From contig JAICSR010000005.1 of the NCBI GenBank assembly GCA_025936795.1, forward strand, positions 1 to 33,269: a stretch of 33,269 nucleotides of DNA. The letters are read 5' to 3'. Positions within the stretch are counted from its first letter, which is position 1, and each line of letters begins with the position of its first letter. Below, one piece after another: positions 18,137 to 28,033 of this stretch. Under the pieces are notes generated by a model that was given only the letters and a program-made list of their open reading frames with translations, was not told the origin of the DNA and did no database searches. The position numbers and the translations under genes were made by a program. The stretch is from Ktedonobacterales bacterium. Lineage in GTDB: Bacteria > Chloroflexota > Ktedonobacteria > Ktedonobacterales > JADMIN01.

Positions 18137-21100
18137 ATGCCACACGCTCCGATGGCTCCACATCCATTGTCAAGAACTGCAGCCGCCATCGTTCGAGGTT
18201 GCGCTCGTCTCTTTCTCTTCCTCCTGCTGGTTGCCACGTTGTTCGCCTCTACGTCTGGCTGGTCTACCTCGTTAACTACCATCCATGCTGCTTCTGCGGG
18301 GACCACCGCTCACGCGACTGCTAGTAATGCGAAGCATGCGCCTGATCTGCGAGACGAGAGCGCATGGTTCCAGCTAAAGCACGTTGGCGCACATCTGCCA
18401 TCTGTAAATGCCCGGTCAATCGCATTAGCCAAGGCGAATGCGCTCCCGCATGCGCACTTCGGCCAGCCCAGCCAAGTCGCCAAGAGCGGCAAGAACGCTC
18501 AGACCGGAGGTGTTGCCGCCGCTGGCGCCCAACCCGCACCCAACGACGGAGCATGGACGCCACTCGGTCCCGCTCCTGAAGCCTACTCCACCTGCTGCTG
18601 GCAGCAGAATAACAGTGGGCGCATTACAAGTGTTGCGGTGAATCCGCAGAACAGCAACGACATCTGGATCGGGTCTGCTGATGGGGGGGTGTGGAATTCG
18701 CTGTCAGGTGGCGCGAACTGGGCTCCGATGACAGATAGTCAGCCGACGCTCTCTATTGGTGCAATTGCTATTGATCCGAACAATCCGCAAATCATATACG
18801 TCGGAACTGGCGAGGCCAATTTCAACGACGATGGGTTTCCGGGCGCGGGTATACTTAAGAGTATTGACCACGGGCAAACTTGGACCCAATACGGCGCCAG
18901 CCAGTTCACCGGTCTCACAATTGGTAAACTCATCGTAGACCCAACCAATAGCAACACACTCCTTGCAGCTGTTTCGTTGAATGCCTTTTCTAGCTCGACG
19001 GACGGAAACCTTGGCCTTCCTGCAGACGTGTCTGTTGCACAAACCGGGATTTGGCGGTCGATAGATGGTGGCCAGACATGGACACAGGCACTTGGAAAAC
19101 CCATGTCTAGCAACCTAGCGTCTGCGACTGACATCGTCTTTGATCCAACCAATCATTATGTTGTGTATGCTGGATTCGGACAAACTGGATCAATTGGTTC
19201 CAATCCCTCCTGTCCCTGCCTCTGGAAGAGCACTAACAATGGCGCGCTCGGTTCCTGGACGGCGGTATCTTCGCCGGTTCTTCCAGACGGTTCAGTGAGC
19301 CTTCAGCGGGTTGCATTGAACATTTCCCAAGATGGTCAGTACTTCTATGCTGTGCTGGTCAGCGCAAACTCTAGCGATAGTACGAAAAGCGACCTCTATA
19401 GTAGTGCTATTTATGTTTCGGATCATACCGCCACAAACTGGCGTGCTGTCCCATTGAGTCCGAATATTGCGAATGATGAAGGGGAGGACCAGTGGTTCTA
19501 CGACGCTATCATTGCGACGGATCCCACCAATAGCCAGATAGCCTATCTAGGTGGTGTTGGCCTCTATCAGACGACTGATGGAGGCTCGAGTTGGTCGTTA
19601 GCACCTGGCTTTCAAGGGGGTCTCACGCACGCCGATCAGCATGCGCTAAGTTTCCTGAACGCCACGTCATCGCAGTTCATCCTGGGCAATGATGGCGGTG
19701 TCTGGGCGGGTAGCTCGGGTGCGAACGCCTACACTGATCTCAATGGAGCAAATGGCTCTGGTCTGGATATCACGCAGCTGTATGGCGCTAGCGTCGGGCT
19801 GGCAGGGGCCGATGCCCAAATCTACGCTGGCTCCCAGGACAATGACATCTTGCAATATCCAGCAGGAAGCAACGGAGAAGCTCAATGGAATGAGCTGCAA
19901 ACAGGTAGCACAAACGGAGATGGGGGGCAGGTCGCTGTAGACTTTACCAACAACGCTATCGTCTATGCTGAGCAATCCCGGGGCGAACTATATCGCTCAT
20001 CAGATGGTGGGAACGCCTGGAAGCAGATTGGCGGGGGCGATGTCAATGGACTGAATTCATGCGGTCAAGCCAGTAGCTCTTCTTGTGACCCAACAAATTG
20101 GATCATGCCGTTCGCGCTGGCGCCATCCAACCACGATGAGATCTTCGCGGGAACAGACAAGCTCTATCGCTCGACCAATGACGGACAGAGTTGGTCAACT
20201 TTGGGAAATCTCGATTCCACGTCTTTCGACAACACTCGCTCACTTTCCGCTCTTGCCGTTGGTTCTCAGAGTGACAGCGCCATCTATGTTGGAGACAATA
20301 CCGGCGAGGTTTTCGCCTCCAGTGACGGGGGCGCTACGTGGGAACAGAATCATCTCACTGGCTCAGCCGGTGGGATGGTGACGGGACTGGCGATTGACCC
20401 ACTCAACGCCGCAGTCGTCTATGCCACCATTGCCAATTTCGCCAAATGCGCTCCTAATGTGCTAGCCTGTGGTCAGCACATCTTCCGCTCGACGGATGGT
20501 GGGGGCAGTTGGACTGACCTCGATCCTAAGGCGCAACTGCCCAACATCCCGTTTGAGTCGGTCGTCGTTGACCCGCTCAACAACAACACAATCTTTATCG
20601 GAACCGATGCCGGAATCTTTGACACATCTGATGTTGCAACGCCTGCTTCCGCTGGCGGTCCAACGTGGTATCAGGTCTTCGGGCTGCCGAAGGTAGCGGT
20701 CGAGCAGATGTTCACCGATAGCAAGGGTACGCAACTCTACGTTGCCACCCACGGTAGAGGGCTGTGGCGCGTGCCGCTCGTGAGTGGCACAGTCTACGCG
20801 GCGCAAGCAGGGGTGGTTGGGGGAGCCAGCAGCACCTGTACGGGTACGGACTATGCCTACGCGGACGCCAGTCTCGACGGCTCGCGACAATGGACCTTTA
20901 GTGATGCCATAGGTATGCTCCCAGGATGCCCCTCTCCCGATGCGCTCCTCCTAGCGAATGGTGTCCTCTATTTTGTAGATGGGGAGACCAGCACAGGCGG
21001 CTCTCTCCTCTTTGCATTGGATGACCTGTCAGGTCGTGTCATTTGGCAAATCACCTTGCCCTACGTCAGCTATGGGAACGACGCTTTGTCGTACCTGAAT

Positions 21101-21895
21101 GGTACGCTCTTTGTCGGTGGGGACAAGCTCTATGCGCTCAATGCCACTTCAGGGGCCATCCTGTGGAGTACCCAGCTCGCCAAGGCAACGAAGCGAACAC
21201 CTGCACCCACCGCCGGTGCAGTGCTGAGTTCCTCCGGCGTAGTCTACACGAACGGATCGGACGGATACCTCTATGCCTTCGATTCCAGCACTGGAGCAAA
21301 GGTCTGGACCTCGACCAGCCAGGAATCAGCGACCGCGCTGGCGAACGGAACCTTGTACGTCACGACACCGAGCGCCTACCTCCAGGCGCTGAACGCAAGC
21401 ACGCGGGTACTTCAGTGGCAGGCGCAATATCAGGTCGCCGGGCAGACGTGGTCGCCGTGGGGCATGACCGTTGTAAACGGCGTCATCTACGTTGCCTCAT
21501 CTGTATCCGATACATACTATGGTACTGGGTTCGACAATGCAATGCTGGCGATCAATGCAACCACCGGTACGCTGCTCTGGTCCGCCTCTGAAGGCTGGGG
21601 ACAAGAATATCTTGGTATCCCAGCGGTCGCCAATGGGTTGGTGTATGATGGCGGCAACGATCTGTATGCCTGGCAGGCCACGACCGGTGCGATTGCCTGG
21701 ACCAATAGCGGACTGGGAACAGATGGACAAGAGGTGACAGGTTCGCCAGTCGTAGGCAATGATGTGCTTTATATCCGCACCTATGGCTATGGGTTATATG
21801 CGCTCAATCCCCTGACCGGGATGATCCTCTGGACCGAGCCGACCTATGGAGTCAGCACGTTTGGCGTGGATCTGCTCATCGGCGGCACATCCTAA
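18137..21895 (+). CDS. Large secreted protein: VPS10/sortilin-like BNR propeller plus C-terminal PQQ-like propeller
   Basis: Signal peptide; repeated SxDGGxTW (SIDHGQTW, SIDGGQTW, TTDGGSSW, SSDGGNAW, STNDGQSW, SSDGGATW, STDGGGSW); C-terminal LYALNATSGAILWS, LYAFDSSTGAKVWT, LQALNASTRVLQWQ, LLAINATTGTLLWS repeats. AGGAGA RBS. Confidence 0.88.
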   Translation: MPHAPMAPHPLSRTAAAIVRGCARLFLFLLLVATLFASTSGWSTSLTTIHAASAGTTAHATASNAKHAPDLRDESAWFQLKHVGAHLPSVNARSIALAKANALPHAHFGQPSQVAKSGKNAQTGGVAAAGAQPAPNDGAWTPLGPAPEAYSTCCWQQNNSGRITSVAVNPQNSNDIWIGSADGGVWNSLSGGANWAPMTDSQPTLSIGAIAIDPNNPQIIYVGTGEANFNDDGFPGAGILKSIDHGQTWTQYGASQFTGLTIGKLIVDPTNSNTLLAAVSLNAFSSSTDGNLGLPADVSVAQTGIWRSIDGGQTWTQALGKPMSSNLASATDIVFDPTNHYVVYAGFGQTGSIGSNPSCPCLWKSTNNGALGSWTAVSSPVLPDGSVSLQRVALNISQDGQYFYAVLVSANSSDSTKSDLYSSAIYVSDHTATNWRAVPLSPNIANDEGEDQWFYDAIIATDPTNSQIAYLGGVGLYQTTDGGSSWSLAPGFQGGLTHADQHALSFLNATSSQFILGNDGGVWAGSSGANAYTDLNGANGSGLDITQLYGASVGLAGADAQIYAGSQDNDILQYPAGSNGEAQWNELQTGSTNGDGGQVAVDFTNNAIVYAEQSRGELYRSSDGGNAWKQIGGGDVNGLNSCGQASSSSCDPTNWIMPFALAPSNHDEIFAGTDKLYRSTNDGQSWSTLGNLDSTSFDNTRSLSALAVGSQSDSAIYVGDNTGEVFASSDGGATWEQNHLTGSAGGMVTGLAIDPLNAAVVYATIANFAKCAPNVLACGQHIFRSTDGGGSWTDLDPKAQLPNIPFESVVVDPLNNNTIFIGTDAGIFDTSDVATPASAGGPTWYQVFGLPKVAVEQMFTDSKGTQLYVATHGRGLWRVPLVSGTVYAAQAGVVGGASSTCTGTDYAYADASLDGSRQWTFSDAIGMLPGCPSPDALLLANGVLYFVDGETSTGGSLLFALDDLSGRVIWQITLPYVSYGNDALSYLNGTLFVGGDKLYALNATSGAILWSTQLAKATKRTPAPTAGAVLSSSGVVYTNGSDGYLYAFDSSTGAKVWTSTSQESATALANGTLYVTTPSAYLQALNASTRVLQWQAQYQVAGQTWSPWGMTVVNGVIYVASSVSDTYYGTGFDNAMLAINATTGTLLWSASEGWGQEYLGIPAVANGLVYDGGNDLYAWQATTGAIAWTNSGLGTDGQEVTGSPVVGNDVLYIRTYGYGLYALNPLTGMILWTEPTYGVSTFGVDLLIGGTS

Positions 21896-21923
21896 CGGTT
21901 CGGCAAGGAAGGAGAATAGCGCC

Positions 21924-23228
21924 ATGCGCCATCACCATGCACTGCGACTCTGCAGCATCAGCCTCTTGGTGTGTGGCTGGGCGCTGGCGCTCGCTGCCTG
22001 TGCGCCGCCACAGCCGCCTCAGCCGCCCTATTTCAGCGCGACCGATGTCTCTCTGGACTCGCCCACCGATGGCTGGGCAGTGGGGAACTGGATTACCCGC
22101 CACACCCCACCCGCTGGTGTGACGCCAGACGCCTCATTGACCTCACCTCAATTTTCCACGATCATTTCGGCGATGGCGCACCTCCAACATGGCCAATGGC
22201 GACTCGCTCCCATGAGCGTGACAGGCAACCTCGACCCCGACCAATCCTACAACCTCGTTCGTATGCACTCACCTAGCGATGGGTGGGCTACGACCCGTGG
22301 TTCGGTTGTACACTACGGAGATGACATCTATCACTATGATGGCGCGCGGTGGCATCTGGTCTACCCGCCAGCAGGCACAGCGCTTCGCTCCATCACTATC
22401 GCGGACCTGGAGATGTTCTCACCTGATATTGGTTGGGCAGTTGGTGAGGACGGCATCCTTCAGTACACGCACGGCTCCTGGATGAATGTAACTGACGCAT
22501 TGCCGCCGCCGCCCGTGGATTGGCTCGCGAGTTGGGAGTATCCAGGTCTGCGCACAGTCACCATCGTCTCACCTACCGATGTGTGGGCAATGGGGGATGG
22601 TGGCATGATCTGGCGCTACGACGGTGTGCGCTGGCGTATCGTCGCCAACCCATACTTTCCCAACGAGTACTACACCTCGGTGAGTGTGAACGGATTCGCT
22701 GCCAGTGACGCCGAACTTGCACACTTTGCCTTGCTCGGTCACAGCCGGGAGGCGCTTTACGCGACCCAGATGCTCTCGCCTACCCAGGGCTGGAGTGTTG
22801 GGGGGGCCAACCCACTCAACGCTCTCAACAGCTGGGGTCCAGCAGTCGTGGAGCAGTATCAGGCGGATACATGGCAGGTCATCCATATAGTCAATTCTAG
22901 TCCCAACGGGCAGACGATGTGGCCAGAGTTTTCTACGCTGGCAATGACTTCAGCGCAGGATGTATGGATAGGTGGCGCTTGGGGCCATGCAGGCCCAAGG
23001 GGTAGTGGAGATGCCAATCCAGGGCTAGATACGGGACGCCCGCTCTATGCGCCGCTGCTGCTGCACTATCATGCGAGAGCGTGGACATTTGTGCAGGCGC
23101 CCGCTGTGGGCGCGATTCACCGATTAGTGATGGTTAGCCCGGACGAGGGTTGGGCGGCCTCGGATGGTGGGTTGCTCCACTATATAGGAGGCCAGTGGCG
23201 GCTGGCGTCTGTCACTTCTTCCAGCTAA
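21924..23228 (+). CDS. Lipoprotein with Ycf48/BNR-like propeller repeats
   Basis: ORF 21846..23228. ATG at 21924 after AAGGAAGGAG. Lipobox LALAAC; repeats SPTDGWAVG, SPSDGWATT, SPDIGWAVG, SPTDVWAMG, SPTQGWSVG, SPDEGWAAS. Confidence 0.75.
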   Translation: MRHHHALRLCSISLLVCGWALALAACAPPQPPQPPYFSATDVSLDSPTDGWAVGNWITRHTPPAGVTPDASLTSPQFSTIISAMAHLQHGQWRLAPMSVTGNLDPDQSYNLVRMHSPSDGWATTRGSVVHYGDDIYHYDGARWHLVYPPAGTALRSITIADLEMFSPDIGWAVGEDGILQYTHGSWMNVTDALPPPPVDWLASWEYPGLRTVTIVSPTDVWAMGDGGMIWRYDGVRWRIVANPYFPNEYYTSVSVNGFAASDAELAHFALLGHSREALYATQMLSPTQGWSVGGANPLNALNSWGPAVVEQYQADTWQVIHIVNSSPNGQTMWPEFSTLAMTSAQDVWIGGAWGHAGPRGSGDANPGLDTGRPLYAPLLLHYHARAWTFVQAPAVGAIHRLVMVSPDEGWAASDGGLLHYIGGQWRLASVTSSS

Positions 23229-23284
23229 AACAAACAGCGCCCCGCCTGTGCATGAGAGATGCACAGGCGGGGCGCTGTTTGTTT
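23228..23284. terminator. Bidirectional terminator with 26-bp perfect stem
   Basis: AAACAAACAGCGCCCCGCCTGTGCAT-GAGAG-ATGCACAGGCGGGGCGCTGTTTGTTT between convergent genes, A/T flanks on both sides. Confidence 0.9.
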
Positions 23285-23299
23285 CTATGATGTTCGCCG

Positions 23300-25408
23300 T
23301 TAGCCGCGAATGCCGTCCACCAGCGAGAGGTTGACGAACAGGTCGCAGCTCTGCCGCAAGATCATCGAGGCGGCGTCGTCGAACGCAGCCACCTCGACCC
23401 GCACACCGTGATCGGTGCAGAAGTCCAGTAGCGGCAGGAAGTCGCTATCGCCGCTGACCAGCACAATCGTATCCACCGCCTTCGACTCGACAATCCGCAC
23501 GATGTCCATGCAGAGATCGAGATCGAGATCGGCCTTCTTGGCGCCGTTGGCGAAGGTCTTGTAGTTCTTGGTGGTGATGCGGTAGCCCAGCCCCTTCACG
23601 GCGTTGAGGAACGCCTGCTCGCCTCCCGGCGTCGGATCAGTCGGCGCGTAGGCCTGCGCCCGGGCCAGCCGCCGATTGGCGCGCAGGAAGTCAAGCAATC
23701 GCCCGAAGTCTACCGACGTGCGCAGGCCGCGCGCCGAGTAGACCACGTTCGCCACGTCCACGAAGACGGCGACGCGCTCGGTTGTCTGCGCGTTGGGAAT
23801 CGAGAGGGTGACGGCGGGCGGCTGCTGGTGGCGTAGCTCGGTCAGCAGGCGATCGGTCTGCGTGTTGATGGCCTCGCGAATGACCGAGCCAAGTTGTGCG
23901 ACCGTCGCCGCTGTCGCATCAGCGCCGCGCTCGACCCGGCTGGGGCGCGGGTACGACTCGCGCACGGGCATGGCGGCGCCGTTGGGTGTCGGGCCGAAGC
24001 CGCGTGCAAATGACGGCTCTGGGCTGCTATAGGGTGACGGCTCTTCTGGCGCTGGCTGCTGTGTCGGCGCCTCCCAGGTTGGCTCAGCGGTGGCGCGGCG
24101 TGGCGTGCGCGTGGAATAGCCATAGCGGCCATTGCGACCACGCTGCGCGGTCGGCTCGCCATAGGCGGAGCGCGTCTCGCGCGGCGGCTCCTCATAGTAC
24201 GGCTCGCTCGGCGCGACGGCTGGCTCCTCATCGTAGAGCGCATCCAGCGCGTCACTGGTCGGCGTCGGCTGGCCCTCGTCCTCCGCAGCCTCATCCGCCT
24301 CGGCGCCATGCGCGCCATTGTGCGCGGGGGCGCTGCGACGGCGACGGCGACGGCGGCGCGAGGAAGCGGCAGCCCCTTCGGCCCCTTCGGCCAGCTCAGC
24401 CGCGTCGGTTCCCTCCTCGATCTGCTCAGCCTCGTCCGCTGTGGCGCCCGCCTGCGCTACGGCTGGCTCATCGAAGGCCAGCGCTGGCAGATCGGCGCCT
24501 GCTTCTCGGCTTACCAGCGACTCCAGCGGTGGCAGGTCAAAGAGGTGTTCCGTCGCCGCTGGCGGATTCGCAGGAGCCGCATTCGCGGAAGTGTTCGCTG
24601 CTGCGGGCGCGGTGTAGAGGCTGGCGCCCTGGGCCCCCAGATGCTCTGGGCGTGCGGCGCCGACACCAGGAACCGTGACACGGCGCGAGCGGTCGAAGCG
24701 ATAGCGCGGCGCGGGCGCCTCAGCAGGCGTCTCGGCCTGAGCGGTAGGCGCGGCGGGCGCCTCGGTCGCTGGCTGCGCGGCTTCGGCTTCGGCGACAGGC
24801 GTCGCAACGGGGGCCGGGGTCAGGGTCGGCTGCCCAGGCTGCTGGAGGCGGCGCGGCAGGCCAAAGCGAGTCTTGCGCGGCGCTGTGGCGGGCGCGGTTG
24901 ATGCGGTTGACGCGGCAGGCTCCGAGGTGACGACTGGCACGACCACTGGCTCTGTCACGGCGCTCACTGGCTCCGCTACCGACTCCGCCGCCGCTGACGT
25001 GGCGGGCTGAGTGGCCGCAGCCTCTTCTGGCTGGCCCTCATCGCCCGTCTTGGGAATGATCAACTGCGCGCCTGCCTTGCCGCGTGGCGCAGCGCGCTTC
25101 GCGCCGCCACGACTGCGGCGGCTGCGACCCTCGGTGTGTGCGCCGGTTTCATCGGCGGCGGGCGCTGGTGTGGCGCCTGGGTTGGCCGCGCTCACTGGCG
25201 GCGCGACTGGCGCTGGCTCTGGCGTCGCCTGCGCTGCGGGCTGTGCGGTGGGCTGCGCCGTCGTCTCGGCGGCGGCTTTCGCGCTGGCGGCATGACCACG
25301 CCGCGAGGGACGACGACGGGCGCTCTGGCCGCTGCGTGTGGGGGGTGTCTCGCCTGTGTCGTCGGAGGGACCACCGGGGGTGGTCGGGTCAAATGTTGCC
25401 TGACTCAT
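23300..25408 (-). CDS. NYN (LabA/PIN-like) domain protein with long disordered Ala/Pro-rich N-terminus
   Basis: ORF 23300..25603. ATG at 25408 after AGGAGA. C-terminal VAVFVDVANVVYSARG...KKADLDLCMDIVRI...DTIVLVSGDSDFLPLLDF is NYN/LabA-like. Confidence 0.85.
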   Translation of the reverse strand: MSQATFDPTTPGGPSDDTGETPPTRSGQSARRRPSRRGHAASAKAAAETTAQPTAQPAAQATPEPAPVAPPVSAANPGATPAPAADETGAHTEGRSRRSRGGAKRAAPRGKAGAQLIIPKTGDEGQPEEAAATQPATSAAAESVAEPVSAVTEPVVVPVVTSEPAASTASTAPATAPRKTRFGLPRRLQQPGQPTLTPAPVATPVAEAEAAQPATEAPAAPTAQAETPAEAPAPRYRFDRSRRVTVPGVGAARPEHLGAQGASLYTAPAAANTSANAAPANPPAATEHLFDLPPLESLVSREAGADLPALAFDEPAVAQAGATADEAEQIEEGTDAAELAEGAEGAAASSRRRRRRRRSAPAHNGAHGAEADEAAEDEGQPTPTSDALDALYDEEPAVAPSEPYYEEPPRETRSAYGEPTAQRGRNGRYGYSTRTPRRATAEPTWEAPTQQPAPEEPSPYSSPEPSFARGFGPTPNGAAMPVRESYPRPSRVERGADATAATVAQLGSVIREAINTQTDRLLTELRHQQPPAVTLSIPNAQTTERVAVFVDVANVVYSARGLRTSVDFGRLLDFLRANRRLARAQAYAPTDPTPGGEQAFLNAVKGLGYRITTKNYKTFANGAKKADLDLDLCMDIVRIVESKAVDTIVLVSGDSDFLPLLDFCTDHGVRVEVAAFDDAASMILRQSCDLFVNLSLVDGIRG

Positions 25409-25756
25409 GACGTTCCTGATTCTCCTGTGGATGTGTTGTGACAGGGGTGGGCGCATGGACGCGCGGTGTGGGGGAGACCAGGCGCAGAATCGGCCAATCA
25501 GCGCGCTACTCGCATCTGACTCGGACGAGAGGATATGCTTGCCGTGTTCACGCGCATGGCGGGCGACGCTTGGGATCAGTATTCGCGCGTCACGCATCGC
25601 CATGTGCGGTCATCCACGCCGCAGCCAGACCTCATCGCCCGGCGCGCTGTTTGGCGCCGCTCGACGTCGCTCAACCCCACCGGCGTTGTGTCCGGCGAAC
25701 CGCCTTCCCTGACGGAAGCGCCGCCCTGTCGTTGCGCGAAGTGGCACGCCGGCGCG

Positions 25757-26566
25757 TCACTTCGCTGGCCCAGAGGCGCCCCTCGACCTGGCCGCTGAGG
25801 GCGTTTCTGGCGAAACTTGTGAAATCTGTGAAACCTGTGATGTCGCTGGATAGGATGGCTGTGTGGCATGCCCATTCGCGCTACGCTGCTGCTCCGCTGG
25901 CGCAGGCATCGCGGTTGGCGTCCTCGCGCTCGCACTGGCGGCGCCAGGTCCCTCCGCCACGCGCTCCTGGCGCGCAAGCATGCGAGCGACATCATAGATC
26001 CGCTGAGCGGAGGTAAACACGCTCGTCACCGCCAGCAGCAGCAGCGTCCACACGAGCCATCCGGCTCCGCCAAGGATCAGACCACCCGCCAGCAATACCA
26101 CCCGCTCAGGGCGAGCCATCAGCCCCGTTTTCAGGCTGAAGCCCAATCCCTCTGCGCGAGCGCGGGTATAACTCACCATCACGGAGCCTAACGCGGCTAT
26201 GTAGGCCAGCGCGACTTCCCAGAGATGGACCTGAGCGGGCGCCTGGCGCAGCGCGAAGATGATCACGCCGAGCAGCGTCAGCCCCTCAGAGTAGCGGTCA
26301 ATCGTCGAATCGAAGAACGCGCCAAACGTCGTCTTCTTGTTGGTCACGCGCGCCAGCGCCCCATCCACCATGTCAAAGAGACCGGCGATCAGCAGCGCAA
26401 GCCCACCTAACCGGAGGTAGCCGCTCGCCAGGATAGCCGCAGCCAGCCCGTTGAGCAACAGCCCGATGAGCGTGGCCATATTCGGTGTGAGGCCAAGCGC
26501 CGCGAGTGGACGCACGACATACTCTGCGATGCGTCGCGCTCGTTGTTGGATGCCCGGACCGAACAT
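25757..26566 (-). CDS. pgsA-like: CDP-alcohol phosphatidyltransferase, candidate phosphatidylinositol-phosphate synthase
   Basis: ORF 25757..26620. ATG at 26566 after GAGGAAG. Signature DMVDGALARVTNKKTTFGAFFDSTID (DxxDGxxARx8GxxxDxxxD); several TM segments; context with Ino1 and PimA-like GT. Confidence 0.85.
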   Translation of the reverse strand: MFGPGIQQRARRIAEYVVRPLAALGLTPNMATLIGLLLNGLAAAILASGYLRLGGLALLIAGLFDMVDGALARVTNKKTTFGAFFDSTIDRYSEGLTLLGVIIFALRQAPAQVHLWEVALAYIAALGSVMVSYTRARAEGLGFSLKTGLMARPERVVLLAGGLILGGAGWLVWTLLLLAVTSVFTSAQRIYDVARMLARQERVAEGPGAASASARTPTAMPAPAEQQRSANGHATQPSYPATSQVSQISQVSPETPSAARSRGASGPAK

Positions 26567-26773
26567 GATCTTCCTCGCTCCGCGTGTTGTGTATTGTACC
26601 ATCAGAGCGCTCATTGGCACATACGCGCATCGCGTCGCTCGCTCACCATACAGAGCGATTGAGCGCCCGCCCAGAGCGCATATGGGCGACTGGGCTAGCC
26701 CTGATGGATGCCCGCGATGCCCGCGATGCCCGCGCAGGCGTCGCCGCCCACGCGCAGCCCCGCCTGTGGCCTC

Positions 26774-27976
26774 CTACTCGACCAGCGAGATCGAGGCCGC
26801 CTCCGCTGGCAGATAGAGCGACCCATGCCGCGCCGCCATCGCCGCGCGCCGCTCCTCGTAATAGGTCAACACTTGCGTCGCCACGCGCTCCCAGCTAAAC
26901 GCCTCGGCGCGCTCGCGCCCCGCCACGCCCAGCCGCCTGCGCTCGCCCTCATCGCTCAGCAGGTGGCAGATCGCCCAGGCCAGCTCTTCGCTGCGGGTCG
27001 GCGGCGTCAGCAGGCCCTCGCGCTGGTGGCGAATGACCGAGCGAAACCCCGGAATATCTGAGGCGACCACCGCCCGCCCGGAGGCCAGCGCCTCCAGCAG
27101 CACGATGCCCTGCGACTCGCCACCCGTGTTGGGCGCGCAGAAGACGTGCGCCGAGGTGAAGAGCGCTGGCGTCAGCTCCGCTGGCACACGCCCCAGGAAG
27201 ACCACATCGGGCCAGCCCGCCTGCGCCACCAGCCGCTCGAATCCCGCACGCAGCGGCCCCTCGCCGCCGATGATGAAGCGTGTATTGGGATAATGCTCGC
27301 GAATCATCGGGATTGCGCGCAGCAGATACTTCAGCCCTTTGCGCTTCTCGATGCGCCCCAGGTAGACGATATTCAGCTTGCCATCGTCAAACTCCGGCAG
27401 CGGGGGCGTATCTGGGTGGTAGAGCTGCGTATCAACGCCGTTGGGGATGATGCGGAAGTCGCCGGGAAAGAAGCGTGAGACGAACTCTTCCGCCGCCGAT
27501 GAGACGGCGATGCGGCCATCGAGCCGCCGATAGTAGCGCCCCAGGAATGGCGCCGCCGAGGCATAGGCCCACTCTGGCGCCGAGGCCAGACTGTGGCGCG
27601 CCCAGGCGTGAAACGTGCCGATCAGCGTGGCGCCCGTCGCCGGGCCAGCATGCAGCATATAGAGGCCCAGCGGCGAGGCAAGCGGCTCATGCAGGTGAAT
27701 GATGTCGAACTGCTCGCGCTGCAGGATGCCACGCAGCCGCCCGGAGATGTGCGGGGCGAAGGCGACGCGCGCGATGGAGCCATTCACATGCAGCGGCGCC
27801 GCCCAGCCGACCTTGTACACACCATACTCGACCTGCCGTCCGCGCGCGCCGGTGGCCGGCGTGAGAATGCGCACGGTGTGGTCACGCCCGCGCAGCTCGC
27901 TGGCGAGGCGCTGGATATGGTCCTGGACGCCACCGGGGTAGCTCCAGTCGTATGGCGAGACAAGTCCAATCTTCAC
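26774..27976 (-). CDS. pimA-like: GT4 glycosyltransferase, PimA-like (phosphatidylinositol alpha-mannosyltransferase candidate)
   Basis: MKIGLVSPYDWSYPGGVQDHIQRLASELRGRDHTVRILTPA, YLGRIEKRKGLKYLLRA, APNTGGESQGIVLLEALASGRAVVASDIPGFRSV. Confidence 0.85.
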   Translation of the reverse strand: MKIGLVSPYDWSYPGGVQDHIQRLASELRGRDHTVRILTPATGARGRQVEYGVYKVGWAAPLHVNGSIARVAFAPHISGRLRGILQREQFDIIHLHEPLASPLGLYMLHAGPATGATLIGTFHAWARHSLASAPEWAYASAAPFLGRYYRRLDGRIAVSSAAEEFVSRFFPGDFRIIPNGVDTQLYHPDTPPLPEFDDGKLNIVYLGRIEKRKGLKYLLRAIPMIREHYPNTRFIIGGEGPLRAGFERLVAQAGWPDVVFLGRVPAELTPALFTSAHVFCAPNTGGESQGIVLLEALASGRAVVASDIPGFRSVIRHQREGLLTPPTRSEELAWAICHLLSDEGERRRLGVAGRERAEAFSWERVATQVLTYYEERRAAMAARHGSLYLPAEAASISLVE

Positions 27977-28033
27977 AGATTCACCTGGGCTTTCGCCCGC
28001 ATCCTCCGTGGCGCGGCGAGGCGCGATGAACGA

